Shown here: positions 20,903 through 36,322 of the stretch, in pieces
How positions within the stretch are numbered: the stretch's first letter is position 1
How the letters are laid out: each line of letters begins with the position of its first letter
Assembly: GCA_947573795.1 (NCBI GenBank)
Contig: CANPHE010000006.1
Coordinates: 21,666-85,665 of the forward strand
Source of the DNA: an uncultured Alistipes sp.
GTDB taxonomy: Bacteria > Bacteroidota > Bacteroidia > Bacteroidales > Rikenellaceae
DNA length: 64,000 bases
Direction of reading: 5' to 3'
The notes under the pieces: model-generated
Database searches by the model: none
Told to the model about the DNA's origin: nothing
Seen by the model: the letters and a program-made list of their open reading frames with translations, nothing else
Position numbers and translations under genes: made by a program

Positions 20903-22297
20903 TTAATTTTTCCAGTATTTTTCGATCTCTTCGAGCGAGCGGCCCGTAGTTTCGGGCACGGCCCGCCACATGATGACGATGTAGGGAACGCACATCGCCG
21001 CGAAGAGGAAGAACGTTCCGGCAGGCGTCAGGTTTTCGAGCATCCACGGCGTGAGCTGGCCGATCAGATAGGTGCCCACCCAGAGCGAGAGCCCGGCGAT
21101 CGACATGGCCAGTCCGCGCACCCGCGTAGGATACATCTCCGAGAGGAGCACGAAGACCACGGCGCAGATCGACACGGCGCAGCAGAAGACGTAGCCCAGG
21201 AAGAAGACGAGCAGGAACGTATTCGGCAGTCCCCATGCGGCTCCGACGAGGAAGTAGAGACCGATCGCGAGCAGCGAGACGATCATGCCCGAGACTCCCC
21301 AGTAGACCAGCTGCTTGCGGCCTACGCGGTCGATGATCGCCAGCGCCAGGACGGTCGTAAGCATGTTCACCACGCCCACGAGCACCTGCGAAAAGAGCGA
21401 ATCGCCGCTCGACAGTCCGGCGTTCTCGAAGATCGTGGGACCGTAGTACAACACGGCATTGACACCCATGAACTGCCCGAGAATGGCGATGAAGGCGCCG
21501 ATCGCGACGGCACGCCGGATGCCGGGTTCGAGCAAAGCCCGCCACTGGGGTTCGTCGTTCTTCGTGAAGGTGGCGCGCACGGCGTCGATCTGAGCTTCGG
21601 CATCGGCCTGCACGGGATAGATGCGTTGCAGCACGCGACGGGCCTCTGCGTCGCGCTCGCGCAGCAGCAGCCACCGCGGACTCTCGGGGATGAAGAACAG
21701 GATGGCGAAAAAGAGCGCCGCGGGGAGCGTCTCGGCGCCGAACATGCCGCGCCACATCTCGTCGATCCAGATCTTCTGCATCGCCTCCGAAGCGTAATGC
21801 GCCGTCTCGGCCGAGCGGAGGATGGCGAAATTGACCAGGTAGGCGGCCAGGAATCCGACCGTGATGGCCAACTGGTAGAGCGACACGAGCGATCCGCGCC
21901 AGCGCGGCACGGCCACCTCCGAGATATACATCGGGGAGACGATCGACACCACGCCGATGCCCACGCCGCCGATGATGCGGTAGACGATCAACTGCTGGAA
22001 ATCGGAGCAGATCGCACAACCGACGGCCGAGACCGTGAACAGCACGGCCGAGACGAGCATCGTGCGCTTGCGGCCGAAACGGTCGCTCAGCACCCCGGCG
22101 ACCGCCACGCCGGCGATCGAACCCACGAGGGCGCAGCCGACGAACCACCCCTGCTGCATAGCGTCGAGTCCGAATTGCGACGCCACGCCGGCGATCGTTC
22201 CCGAGATCACGGCCGTATCGTAGCCGAAAAGGATGCCTCCGATCGCGGCGACGACCGACAGGAAGACGATGTATCCCGTATTGGTTTGCGATTTCAT
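20903..22297 (-). CDS. MFS sugar porter family transporter
   Basis: FGYDTAVISGTIAG, DRFGRKRTML, PESPRWLLLRERDAEA, TRVRGLAMSIAG. Confidence 0.92.
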   Translation of the reverse strand: MKSQTNTGYIVFLSVVAAIGGILFGYDTAVISGTIAGVASQFGLDAMQQGWFVGCALVGSIAGVAVAGVLSDRFGRKRTMLVSAVLFTVSAVGCAICSDFQQLIVYRIIGGVGIGVVSIVSPMYISEVAVPRWRGSLVSLYQLAITVGFLAAYLVNFAILRSAETAHYASEAMQKIWIDEMWRGMFGAETLPAALFFAILFFIPESPRWLLLRERDAEARRVLQRIYPVQADAEAQIDAVRATFTKNDEPQWRALLEPGIRRAVAIGAFIAILGQFMGVNAVLYYGPTIFENAGLSSGDSLFSQVLVGVVNMLTTVLALAIIDRVGRKQLVYWGVSGMIVSLLAIGLYFLVGAAWGLPNTFLLVFFLGYVFCCAVSICAVVFVLLSEMYPTRVRGLAMSIAGLSLWVGTYLIGQLTPWMLENLTPAGTFFLFAAMCVPYIVIMWRAVPETTGRSLEEIEKYWKN

Positions 22298-22300
22298 AGG

Positions 22301-23368
22301 CTACTCGATCTCGAAATACTCCTTGTAACGGTTGTAGAGGTGCCCGGCCTGCAAATAGGCCGACTGGGGCGACATGAAGTGCGAGAATTCGAAGGTGATC
22401 GCCTTGTCGTACCCGGCGCGTTTGGCCGCTTCGAGTTTCAGGCGCAGCTTGTCGAACTTGATGGGCAGGAAATTGATGCGCATGTCGCGATCGAACGACT
22501 CGGCGTTGGTCCAGCACTTCATGCCGTATTTGTCCGCCAGGCGCTTGTTGATCGAGAAGAAAAGGTCCAGCTCGTCGTAGTCGATATGTCCGTCCTGGAA
22601 GGCGCAGGCGTCCACCACGTCGTGGATGCCGTCGAAAATCTCGTCCCATTCGCGTTCGTGCTCGTCGGCCGTCACGGCATTCTGGGCGTTCGATACGGCT
22701 TTCTTGCCGTCGATCCAGGGCGATATGAAGGTGGGCAGTCCGCCCGAAACCTCCTTGCACTGCTTGCCCATCGCGTGGAACGCGCCGATAGCCCCCCGGG
22801 TCGCGCGGCTGATCTCGCCGCTGATATACCAGCCGCCGAAGCTGCGGTATTTTTCGCCGTAGAGTTTCCAAACCTCGTCGATGACGTAGCGGTTATGCTC
22901 CACCTCGTGCGACATGTCCTGCGTATCCCAGTATTTGCCCGAATCGTAGAGCCCGAAGTAGAACTTCATGCCGTACTTCTCGGCCAGCCGCAGGAAAAGG
23001 TCCACCAGGTCGACCGAGGGTTTGTAGCAACCCTGCCCCAGCAGATGGGGCGAGGGATAGGTGATGAATTTGCGGTAGCCCGAGCGGATCATGATGACCG
23101 TATCGATGCCGATGGCCTTCATGTAGCGGAAATCGCGGTCCCACTCGCGCTCGCCCCAGTTCTGGTGGGGGATGTCGTGCGAAATTTCGTCGAGGAACGT
23201 GCCCGTGATGCGCAGGGCGTTGCCCTTGGGGACGATCAGGTTCGCCGCTTCGGCGGCGGGGTCATAGGCGTCGTCCTCCTTGCCGCAGGCCGACAACAGC
23301 GGGGGCACGACCAGCGCCGAAGCTCCGGCCGCAACTACTTTTTTCAGGAATTTTCTGCGTGTTTCCAT
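22301..23368 (-). CDS. DUF4434-like TIM-barrel lipoprotein, putative glycoside hydrolase
   Basis: N-terminal METRRKFLKK with lipobox LLSAC; GTFLDEISHDIPHQNWGEREWDRDFRYMKAIGIDTVIMIRSGY. Confidence 0.7.
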   Translation of the reverse strand: METRRKFLKKVVAAGASALVVPPLLSACGKEDDAYDPAAEAANLIVPKGNALRITGTFLDEISHDIPHQNWGEREWDRDFRYMKAIGIDTVIMIRSGYRKFITYPSPHLLGQGCYKPSVDLVDLFLRLAEKYGMKFYFGLYDSGKYWDTQDMSHEVEHNRYVIDEVWKLYGEKYRSFGGWYISGEISRATRGAIGAFHAMGKQCKEVSGGLPTFISPWIDGKKAVSNAQNAVTADEHEREWDEIFDGIHDVVDACAFQDGHIDYDELDLFFSINKRLADKYGMKCWTNAESFDRDMRINFLPIKFDKLRLKLEAAKRAGYDKAITFEFSHFMSPQSAYLQAGHLYNRYKEYFEIE

Positions 23369-23383
23369 CGTGCTTGCAAATGT

Positions 23384-24997
23384 TTAGTCCAGGAACCAGA
23401 ATTCGTAGGTACCGTAGCGGTATCCGCGGGCCTTGTAGAGCGGCAGCATGGTGTCGCGGATGCGGCGGCGCAGGGTGTCGATGTCGCACTTCTCGCGGCT
23501 CCAGGCGATCTCGGCCGCGGCCGAGAGGCGGGGCAGCAGCATGTGCTGCACGTGGCCGAAGTCGGCGATGTACTCGGTCCACAGATTGGCCTGGATGCCC
23601 TTGATATGCTTGCACTCCGATTCGTTGAGTCCTTCGTAGGGATCGAACGAGTAGCATTTTTCGAGCGTCAGGCCGCTGTCGATGGCCAGCGGTTCGCCGT
23701 AGACGGCCTGCTCGCGCGTCTGCGAATAGTCGAGGTAGAGATATTGGTAAGGACACATGACGACGTCGTTGCCCTGCTTGGCGGCGGCGATGCCGCCTTC
23801 GGCTCCGCGCCACGACATGACCGTCGCGGTCGGCGTCACGCCGCCTTCCAGAATCTCGTCCCAGCCGATGATCTTGCGGCCTTTGCCGTTGAGGTATTTC
23901 TCGATGCGGGCCACCAGGTAGCTCTGCAACTGCGCCTCCTTTTCGAGTCCCAGCTCGCGCATGCGCTGCTGGCAGTGGGGACACTCCTTCCAGCTGGCGC
24001 GCGGAGCTTCGTCGCCGCCGATGTGGATGTATTCGCCGGGGAAGAGTTCGCAAACCTCGTCCAAGACGTTCTGGAGGAATTCGAACGTCGTCTCCTTGCC
24101 GACGCAGAAGATATCCTTGTTGACGCCCCACGTGGTCCATACTTCGTAACCCTCGCCGCGGCATCCGAGCCAGGGATAACTGGCCAGTGCGGCCAGTGCA
24201 TGACCCGGCATCTCGATTTCGGGGATGATCGTCACCTGGCGCTCGGCGGCATAGGCCACGATGTCGCGAATCTCGTCCTGGGTATAGTAGCCGCCGTGGG
24301 GCGTACCGTCGTATTTGCCCGTATGGGCGTAGAGGTGGCCGACATAGGTTTCGCGGCGCTGCGAGCCGACACGCGTCAGCTCGGGATATTTCCGAATCTC
24401 GATGCGCCAACCCTGGTCGTCGGTCAGATGCCAGTGGAAGGTATTGATCTTGTGGGCGCTGATGATGTCGATATAGGTTTTGACCTCATCGGCCGTGAAG
24501 AAGTGGCGGCAGCAATCGAGATGGGCACCGCGGTAGGCGAAACGCGGGGCGTCTTCGATCCGCACGGCCGGGATGCGCAGCTGCGCGGATTCTCCGGTCG
24601 CGGCGACGAGCAGCTGTTCGAGGGTCTGCAAGCCCCACCATACGCCCTTCACCGAGCCGCCCGCGAGGACGATCTCTTTGTCCGAGGTCGTATCGAGCGT
24701 GTAGGCCTCCTCGCCCAGCGCAGAGTCGATGCGCAGCTTCACGAAGGCTTTGCGCTCCGACGGAGCGATGCCCAGACCCGTGTAGCCGTCCTTGGCGATC
24801 CGGTCGACGAAAAGTTCGGCCAGGTGGCGCAGGGCGTCGTCGGAGGCCCCGATCGAGGCGTTCTGCGGAATGTCGAGCATGCGGCCCGTCTCCTGGACGG
24901 CGACCGGCTGGGGAATGATGTTCGTCCGGGCGGCTGCGCAGTGATGTACGGCCAGACCCGCGAGGAGCAACAGGGTTGCGATTGCGATACGTTTCAT
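23384..24997 (-). CDS. GH20 beta-N-acetylhexosaminidase
   Basis: HWHLTDDQGWRIEI, EIEMPGHALAAL, HIGGDEAPRASW. Confidence 0.93.
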   Translation of the reverse strand: MKRIAIATLLLLAGLAVHHCAAARTNIIPQPVAVQETGRMLDIPQNASIGASDDALRHLAELFVDRIAKDGYTGLGIAPSERKAFVKLRIDSALGEEAYTLDTTSDKEIVLAGGSVKGVWWGLQTLEQLLVAATGESAQLRIPAVRIEDAPRFAYRGAHLDCCRHFFTADEVKTYIDIISAHKINTFHWHLTDDQGWRIEIRKYPELTRVGSQRRETYVGHLYAHTGKYDGTPHGGYYTQDEIRDIVAYAAERQVTIIPEIEMPGHALAALASYPWLGCRGEGYEVWTTWGVNKDIFCVGKETTFEFLQNVLDEVCELFPGEYIHIGGDEAPRASWKECPHCQQRMRELGLEKEAQLQSYLVARIEKYLNGKGRKIIGWDEILEGGVTPTATVMSWRGAEGGIAAAKQGNDVVMCPYQYLYLDYSQTREQAVYGEPLAIDSGLTLEKCYSFDPYEGLNESECKHIKGIQANLWTEYIADFGHVQHMLLPRLSAAAEIAWSREKCDIDTLRRRIRDTMLPLYKARGYRYGTYEFWFLD

Positions 24998-25144
24998 GGT
25001 ATGGGTTGTTTTCGTTTTAGAGGATTATATACAATTCTACGGTTATGTGCTTCCAAGGAGCGCGCGGGCCGGAGCCTCGCCCCGCGAAGGCCCGAATTAT
25101 GAAACAGTTAATTGTGCCATACTGTAAAGTTGCATATTGTTACC

Positions 25145-30525
<5,381 letters not shown>

Positions 30526-31365
30526 TTATTTTTTGATCTTTTTACCGGCCTTGACTTCGCGCATGCCCATTTTCGAGAGCACCTCGCGGGCCTCAGCCGG
30601 TTCGTCGGTCGTGAGTTGGTCGACGCCCATGGCGAAAAGCGCCTCCATCTGCGCCGGATCGTCGACCGTCCAGGTATTGACGCTCATACCCAGCTTGCGG
30701 GCTTCGGGGTACCACGTAGGGTCGCTCAGCAGCGTTTCGCACCAGGTGCTCACGCCGTTCATACCCATCCGTGCGACCTCCTCCGGGCGGCGGTTGCTGC
30801 CCACGTACTGCACCGTGAAACCCGGAACGGAACGGGCCAACACGACGCTGGCGTTCGGGCTGAAGGTGAAGAACATCACACGCCGGGGCGAGAAAAGTCC
30901 GTGGGCCTTCAGGGTCTCGATGATCCGCGCGATGGCACGGTTCTCGATCTCGGCCGTGGAGTGGGTTTTCACTTCGAGAACCAGCATCGTCTTCGGGTGC
31001 CGCTTCGCCTGGGTCAGGAATCGGTCGAGCGTCGGGATGGGTTCGCCGTTCTTCAGCCGGTAATCCCGGAACTCGGCATAGGGGTATTGATCGATGCGCT
31101 TGCGGTCGATCGAGGAGTCGTGGAAGACGAGCAGTTCGCCGTCGGAGGTCATGTTGACGTCGAATTCGACGCCCCAGAACCCCGCTTTCTGGGCACTTTC
31201 GAGTGCTGCGAGCGAATTTTGGGCATATTCGCCCGCCTCGCAGTTCCAGTAGCCGCGGTGAGCCACGATGGCCGACGCTCCGGGCCGGGCGGCATGGCTC
31301 CAGGCGGCGGTCGCGACGGTCAGCACGGCCGCCAGCAGCGTCTTGGCGATGGTTGCAGGGGTCAT
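30526..31365 (-). CDS. Glycerophosphodiester phosphodiesterase family protein, copy 1
   Basis: VAHRGYWN...NSLAALESAQKAGFWGVEFDVNMTSDGELLVFHD. Confidence 0.9.
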   Translation of the reverse strand: MTPATIAKTLLAAVLTVATAAWSHAARPGASAIVAHRGYWNCEAGEYAQNSLAALESAQKAGFWGVEFDVNMTSDGELLVFHDSSIDRKRIDQYPYAEFRDYRLKNGEPIPTLDRFLTQAKRHPKTMLVLEVKTHSTAEIENRAIARIIETLKAHGLFSPRRVMFFTFSPNASVVLARSVPGFTVQYVGSNRRPEEVARMGMNGVSTWCETLLSDPTWYPEARKLGMSVNTWTVDDPAQMEALFAMGVDQLTTDEPAEAREVLSKMGMREVKAGKKIKK

Positions 31366-32210
31366 TATTTCTTGATCTTGATCTTTTTACCGGCTACGAC
31401 CTCGCGCATGCCCATTTTCGAGAGCACCTCGCGGGCCTCCATCGGGTTGTCGGTCGTAAGCTGGTCGACACCCATTTCGAAGAGGGTTTCCATCTGGTCG
31501 GCGTTGTTGACCGTCCAGGTATTGACGCTCATGCCCAGCTTGCGGGCTTCGGGGTACCACGTGGCGTCGTCCAGCATCGTCTTGAACCAGGTATCCACAC
31601 CGTTCATACCCAGCTCTGCGGCAACCTGTGCCGGACGGCGGTCGCTGCCCAAGTACTGCACCGTGAAACCCGGAGCCGACTGGGCCAACACGCGGCTGGC
31701 GTTGGGCGAGAACGAGATGAAGATCACGCGTTTGGGCGAGAACAGTTTGTGGGCCTTCAGTTTCTCGATGCTCAGGGCGATGGCGCGGTTCTCGATCTCG
31801 TCCGTCGAGTGCCATTTCATCTCGAAGACAAGCACCGTCTTGGGATATTTCTTCGCCTGTTCGAGGTATTGATCGAGCGTCGGGATGGGTTCGCCGTTCT
31901 CCAGGCGGTAGTCCTTGAATTCGGCATAGGGAGTCTGGTCGATGCGTTTGCCGTTGATATGGGCGTCGTGAAAGACGAGCAGCACGCTGTCGGCGGTCAT
32001 GTTGACATCGAATTCGCTGCCCCAGAAACCGGCTTTCTGCGCGCTTTCGAGCGCTGCGAGCGAGTTGCGGGCGTAGCCGCCGGCTTCGCAGTTCCAGTAG
32101 CCGCGGTGGGCTACGATGGCGGAGGCTTTCTTCTGAGCCTGTGCCAGGGTTACGGTTGCCGCTGCCAGGACGGTAGCGAGGAGGGTTTTGGCGATCAGTG
32201 CGGTTTTCAT
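31365..32210 (-). CDS. Glycerophosphodiester phosphodiesterase family protein, copy 2
   Basis: VAHRGYWN...EFDVNMTADSVLLVFHD; paralog of copy 1; start at 32210 (MKTALIAKTLL signal peptide). Confidence 0.88.
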   Translation of the reverse strand: MKTALIAKTLLATVLAAATVTLAQAQKKASAIVAHRGYWNCEAGGYARNSLAALESAQKAGFWGSEFDVNMTADSVLLVFHDAHINGKRIDQTPYAEFKDYRLENGEPIPTLDQYLEQAKKYPKTVLVFEMKWHSTDEIENRAIALSIEKLKAHKLFSPKRVIFISFSPNASRVLAQSAPGFTVQYLGSDRRPAQVAAELGMNGVDTWFKTMLDDATWYPEARKLGMSVNTWTVNNADQMETLFEMGVDQLTTDNPMEAREVLSKMGMREVVAGKKIKIKK

Positions 32211-32215
32211 ATCGA

Positions 32216-33433
32216 TTACATTTTTGAAGCTTTGTAGGTTATGTTGATGACACGGGTCGGTTCGACGGCGGTGATGCGGAACGTGGGAGCCTGTTCCATG
32301 AAATAGGTGCTCAGCCACATGGAACGTTCGCCGTCCGATTCGAACTCCGTATGGATGTAGTCGCCCATCTCGACGCGGATCTTGCCTGCGAAACGGATGT
32401 GCAGACTACCGCCCGAGAGGAACTCCGAGGAGAGCTCCACGCCGGGTTCGAGCGTCTGCCCGGGAGCCAGATGCAGCACGGCATCCCGCTCGACGCCCGA
32501 GGTGCGGAAGTCGTCGAAACGCAGGTCGGCCGTCAGGTTGCAGAGGTTGCCGTTGTCGATCTCGTTGATGTCCCAGCCCGAAGCGGAGAAGTCGAAACCC
32601 ATGTCGAGCAGCTTTTGGGTGTTCTGCGGCGGCTCGTAGCAACCGGCGAATCCGACGTAGCAGCCCACGTTGTGCACTTCGCGGGCGATGGTGCGGAGCT
32701 GCTCGTCCGTGAAGTCGCGGACATTGCCCATGCAGTAGAGATAGGGCGCGCCCATGTATTTGCAACGGTCGACAATCTGCTGGATGCTCTTGTAGGCATG
32801 GTACTCCAGGATGGGCCCCGAGAACTCCTCGCGCGTACCCCAGTAGAGGATGAAGTTCTCGCCCATGATCGAACGCGTAATGCGCACCTGTTCCTCGTCG
32901 GCGTGCGAGAGCAGCGGCGCGATGTTGTTGCGGCGGCACTCCAGGAGGAACTCCTCCATCGAGGTGATGCGGGTGCGGTATTTGGCGTAGCGCGAGCGGT
33001 AGCGGTAGTTGTTCATCAGCGTATCGAACGGCGTCTCGCGGATCACCACGTCGGCGGCCGAATTCCCGTCGAGGTCGGTGACCTGGTCGCCCAGGCAGCC
33101 CCTCACGCCATGCATGACGATGTATTTTCCGGGCGTGGCCGTGGCGTGGATGTTGGCCTCGATGATCTTGAAGCCCAGGCGTGCCGCGATCTGCACGTCG
33201 AAAACCGACTGGCAGGGGATGATCGGATCGCTGTTGGCGTAGATCTTGTCGATGAACAGATGGCTGTAATAGGGGCCTCCGAATTTGAAAGGCCAGTTGG
33301 CGTTCACGGCGCTCGACGTGTTCATGCGGATGCGCCGTTCGACCGCAGGGGTCAGGTTTTGCGCTGCGAGCGTCCCCGCCGTCGCCAAGGCGACGAGCAG
33401 GAATGCACAGCGAACGGATGCGTAAGGTTTCAT
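32216..33433 (-). CDS. Divergent PLC-like/GDPD-like secreted protein
   Basis: Signal peptide; SVFDVQIAARLGFKIIEANIHATATPGKYIVMHG aligns with the GDPD core but has EAN/HG in place of E-x-D/HD. Confidence 0.6.
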   Translation of the reverse strand: MKPYASVRCAFLLVALATAGTLAAQNLTPAVERRIRMNTSSAVNANWPFKFGGPYYSHLFIDKIYANSDPIIPCQSVFDVQIAARLGFKIIEANIHATATPGKYIVMHGVRGCLGDQVTDLDGNSAADVVIRETPFDTLMNNYRYRSRYAKYRTRITSMEEFLLECRRNNIAPLLSHADEEQVRITRSIMGENFILYWGTREEFSGPILEYHAYKSIQQIVDRCKYMGAPYLYCMGNVRDFTDEQLRTIAREVHNVGCYVGFAGCYEPPQNTQKLLDMGFDFSASGWDINEIDNGNLCNLTADLRFDDFRTSGVERDAVLHLAPGQTLEPGVELSSEFLSGGSLHIRFAGKIRVEMGDYIHTEFESDGERSMWLSTYFMEQAPTFRITAVEPTRVINITYKASKM

Positions 33434-33469
33434 AACAGGGGGACTTGGTTCGTTCGGGTTACGGGAGGG

Positions 33470-34594
33470 TTATCGTTTTCGGGCGGCCTGCTGGCGCAGG
33501 GGTCGCTGCGATACGAAGTCGCAGAAATCCTGGTAGAGCTCCTGATCCTCGGGGTCCGCGGAGTGTTTGAGGGCACTCAGGCCTTTGCCGCCCTGGTAGT
33601 AGGCCAGGTAGCAGCGCTCCCAGACGCCCGCCTCCTTGAAGGCCCGCATGTAGTCGCGCAGGCGGCCGCCCTTATGATGCTTCTTGAGGGCCGATTCGTC
33701 GAATTCGAGCTCCATCTCCATGCCGTTGGCGGCAGCCTGTGCGCAGGCCGTCTCCAGACGCGAATAGGGAATGTCGGAGTGGAAGAAGTAGTTGGGCTGG
33801 TAGTAGGCCCGGACGAATCCCTTCTCCCGCCAGCCCTCGTAGCCCGGGGCCTGGAAGTAGGGAATCCAGTAGAGTCCGTAGTGCTTTTGGGCGCAATAGT
33901 CCACGATGTCGGCGATCAGCGGGCTCTTGGTCAACGTCTCCTCGGTCACCCAGTAGAATCCGGCCAGTTCGACATGCTTGAACTTCGCCTCCTTGAAGCG
34001 GCGCAGCACCAGGTCGATATACCAGCGGCAGGCCAGTGCGCGGTCGTTCTCGTCGGAGAAGTCGAGCACGCGGTCTTCGAGCACACCCCAGTAGGTCGTG
34101 CCGCCCTTCTTGGCGATGGGCTGCTTGTAGACGATCGGATTGGGGATCGAAATCATGATCTGGCGTTTGGTCGCGGGGGCGCCGATCGTTTTCGAAGCCT
34201 GCTCGACCGCCTGTTCGATGGCATCGAGCACCTGTCCCTCGGAGAAGTAGTAATCGATCAGCTTGAGCCAGTCGGCCTGCGTGGCGGCCGGAAGGATCGA
34301 GCCGTCCGTGTTGCGGTGTCCCGGATCGAAGGCCACTTCGGCACTGCCTTCACCCAAATCGCGGATTTCCAACAGCAGGAAACCGTCGAAAAGCCATTGT
34401 TCTTTGCCATTGCGGTCGGTGTAGGACACGTAGTCCTTCATTTGCTCTACGCCCCAGTTGCGGTTGTGGGCTCCTCCGGCGTAGATCAACACCAGGTCGG
34501 TAGCCGTGAAGGGCTTGGTTTTGGGTTCGGCCCATACGGGCAGCATGCATGCGAGTGCCGCAAGGCAGGTCAGAATATGTCGGATAGATTTCAT
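33470..34594 (-). CDS. DUF4855-family secreted protein, copy 1
   Basis: DLVLIYAGGAHNRNWGVEQMKDYVSY...WLFDGFLLLEI; paralogous to 37796-39157. Confidence 0.75.
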   Translation of the reverse strand: MKSIRHILTCLAALACMLPVWAEPKTKPFTATDLVLIYAGGAHNRNWGVEQMKDYVSYTDRNGKEQWLFDGFLLLEIRDLGEGSAEVAFDPGHRNTDGSILPAATQADWLKLIDYYFSEGQVLDAIEQAVEQASKTIGAPATKRQIMISIPNPIVYKQPIAKKGGTTYWGVLEDRVLDFSDENDRALACRWYIDLVLRRFKEAKFKHVELAGFYWVTEETLTKSPLIADIVDYCAQKHYGLYWIPYFQAPGYEGWREKGFVRAYYQPNYFFHSDIPYSRLETACAQAAANGMEMELEFDESALKKHHKGGRLRDYMRAFKEAGVWERCYLAYYQGGKGLSALKHSADPEDQELYQDFCDFVSQRPLRQQAARKR

Positions 34595-34611
34595 CGTCGT
34601 CGGGTTTGAGG

Positions 34612-36219
34612 TTACTTTTTGCGGAAGAATCCGATGGTGGATTTTACGGCGCGGTTTTCGTCCGAATGGTAGTTGACGTGCTGCGTGCCGACCATCATGC
34701 CGGTCGAGCCGCCGCCGTCGAGGTTCAGCGCGTCGGTGCATCCGATGCCGCGCAGGATGCGGGCCAGCTCGGTAAGCGTGGCGCCGCCGCTGGCCGCGAT
34801 GCGGCCGTCGCAGATGAAGAGCACCACGCGGCCGTCGGCCATATGTCCTACGGCCGTACGGTCGGGCGAAACCGCGGGGCCGAAGATGTCGTAGGGAATG
34901 ATTTCGTAGTTATTCAGGTAATATTCTTTGCCCTTCGAAGTCTCCGTGAAATCGAAAGGACATTTTCCGTCTTTGAGCAGCACGGGACCCGCACTGATGG
35001 CGTATCGGGGCGACCAGCTCACGGGTTTCGTCGGGTTGACGGTCGATACGCTCGCGTATTTCGCTTCGCCGCGCACCGAGGGCAGCGGACGGTCGAAATA
35101 ATAGTTCGAACCGCTGGTGCCGACCCAGTAGACGCCGGGTTTGCCGTCGGCCGTGACACCGAAGATACCGCGCGTAGCGTGATACATCACGTTATACTCC
35201 TCGTCCTGCGAGCGCAGCGAACCCCGCATGTCGGGAATGAAGCCGATCGGGCTCGAATCCACGACGGCGATGCCCACGTGGTCCGAAGCGTAGAAATATC
35301 CGGCGTTGGTCATTACGCAGCAGTCGCCACCGAACGAGGCGGCCTGCGTGTCGATGGTGGCCTTGGAAGCGGGAACGTTCACGCGCAGCTCCACAGCGCC
35401 TTTGCTGACGTCGGCCACGGCATACCACGCGTGGAAGTTGTGGCCGCCGACCTTGTCCGTCGTCTCGTAGACCGAGATATCGGCGGGCAGCGACGACGTG
35501 TCGAGCTTCTTCCAGTTGAGTTTGATCGCTTCGGGCTCCTTGCCGAGCGAAGCTACGATCTCCTCGCTGTAACGGACCTCGTTGTTCGCCCGCAGATAGG
35601 CCCGGAAACGGTAAGGCCGACCGTATTCGAGCAGCACGTTGGAGATGACCTGCATGACGGGTCGGGTGCCGTCGAGTGCCGGGCCGTCCTGGCGGGTATC
35701 CTCCACGGTCGGCGTTCGGTCGGCGCTCCAGCAGATGCCGCACGCGACGTTGCGGGCACCCTCCGTATTGCGGGGTGCGTAGCGGAAAGCGATGCACGAC
35801 TCGGTTACGGTCGCCTCACCGACGAAAGCGACGCCGGGCGAGGTGAGGTCCTCCAGCCGCAGAGCCGATGCGTAGACGATCTCCGACGAGCCCTTGCGAC
35901 CGTCGGCGCAGACGCCGAACGTGTAGGTTTTGTCCTGTTCCAGCCCTCCGTCCACGGTGTAGCTCTCGACATTGCGGGCCGTGAAGCCGATTTTCCGGGG
36001 TGCAGTCTCCCCTTCGGCGCGTACCCAAACGGTGAATCCGCTCTCCGAGTCGCTTCGGTCGCTCCACGTGACGCGGACTTTCGTCTCGGCGATCCGTTCG
36101 GCGGCGACGTCGGACGGCGGTGTCGGTGCGGACGATGCCGCGGGCGTATCGCCCGAGTCGGAAGAACATCCGGCGAGCAGGAGTGTCGTAAGTGCCGTAT
36201 ATAATAACCGTCGTATCAT
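34612..36219 (-). CDS. Lipoprotein with FN3-like region and NAGPA-type phosphodiester glycosidase domain
   Basis: Lipobox LLAGCSSDSGD; FNHAWYAVADVSKGAVELRV-like region (read as NFHAWYAVADVSKGAVELRV); ALNLDGGGSTGMMV. Confidence 0.88.
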   Translation of the reverse strand: MIRRLLYTALTTLLLAGCSSDSGDTPAASSAPTPPSDVAAERIAETKVRVTWSDRSDSESGFTVWVRAEGETAPRKIGFTARNVESYTVDGGLEQDKTYTFGVCADGRKGSSEIVYASALRLEDLTSPGVAFVGEATVTESCIAFRYAPRNTEGARNVACGICWSADRTPTVEDTRQDGPALDGTRPVMQVISNVLLEYGRPYRFRAYLRANNEVRYSEEIVASLGKEPEAIKLNWKKLDTSSLPADISVYETTDKVGGHNFHAWYAVADVSKGAVELRVNVPASKATIDTQAASFGGDCCVMTNAGYFYASDHVGIAVVDSSPIGFIPDMRGSLRSQDEEYNVMYHATRGIFGVTADGKPGVYWVGTSGSNYYFDRPLPSVRGEAKYASVSTVNPTKPVSWSPRYAISAGPVLLKDGKCPFDFTETSKGKEYYLNNYEIIPYDIFGPAVSPDRTAVGHMADGRVVLFICDGRIAASGGATLTELARILRGIGCTDALNLDGGGSTGMMVGTQHVNYHSDENRAVKSTIGFFRKK

Positions 36220-36261
36220 GGTTTTCCGTATTTTGCGCGTTTGCTTTTCGGTGATTTACGG

Positions 36262-36294
36262 AAGGAGTAACCGACCGTAAGCCGGTTACTCCTT
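36262..36294. terminator. Intra-operon hairpin, candidate attenuator/terminator
   Basis: aaggagtaaccg / cggttactcctt inverted repeat between the BACON lipoprotein gene and the NAGPA gene. Confidence 0.55.
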
Positions 36295-36322
36295 GTCCGA
36301 TTCGTTTTTCAGGCGAAATCCG

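Noticed and set aside
19703-25102. 1799-aa plus-strand ORF opposite the epimerase, MFS and GH20 genes
   Set aside because: Antisense to several well-supported genes, spans their boundaries, no recognisable domains.
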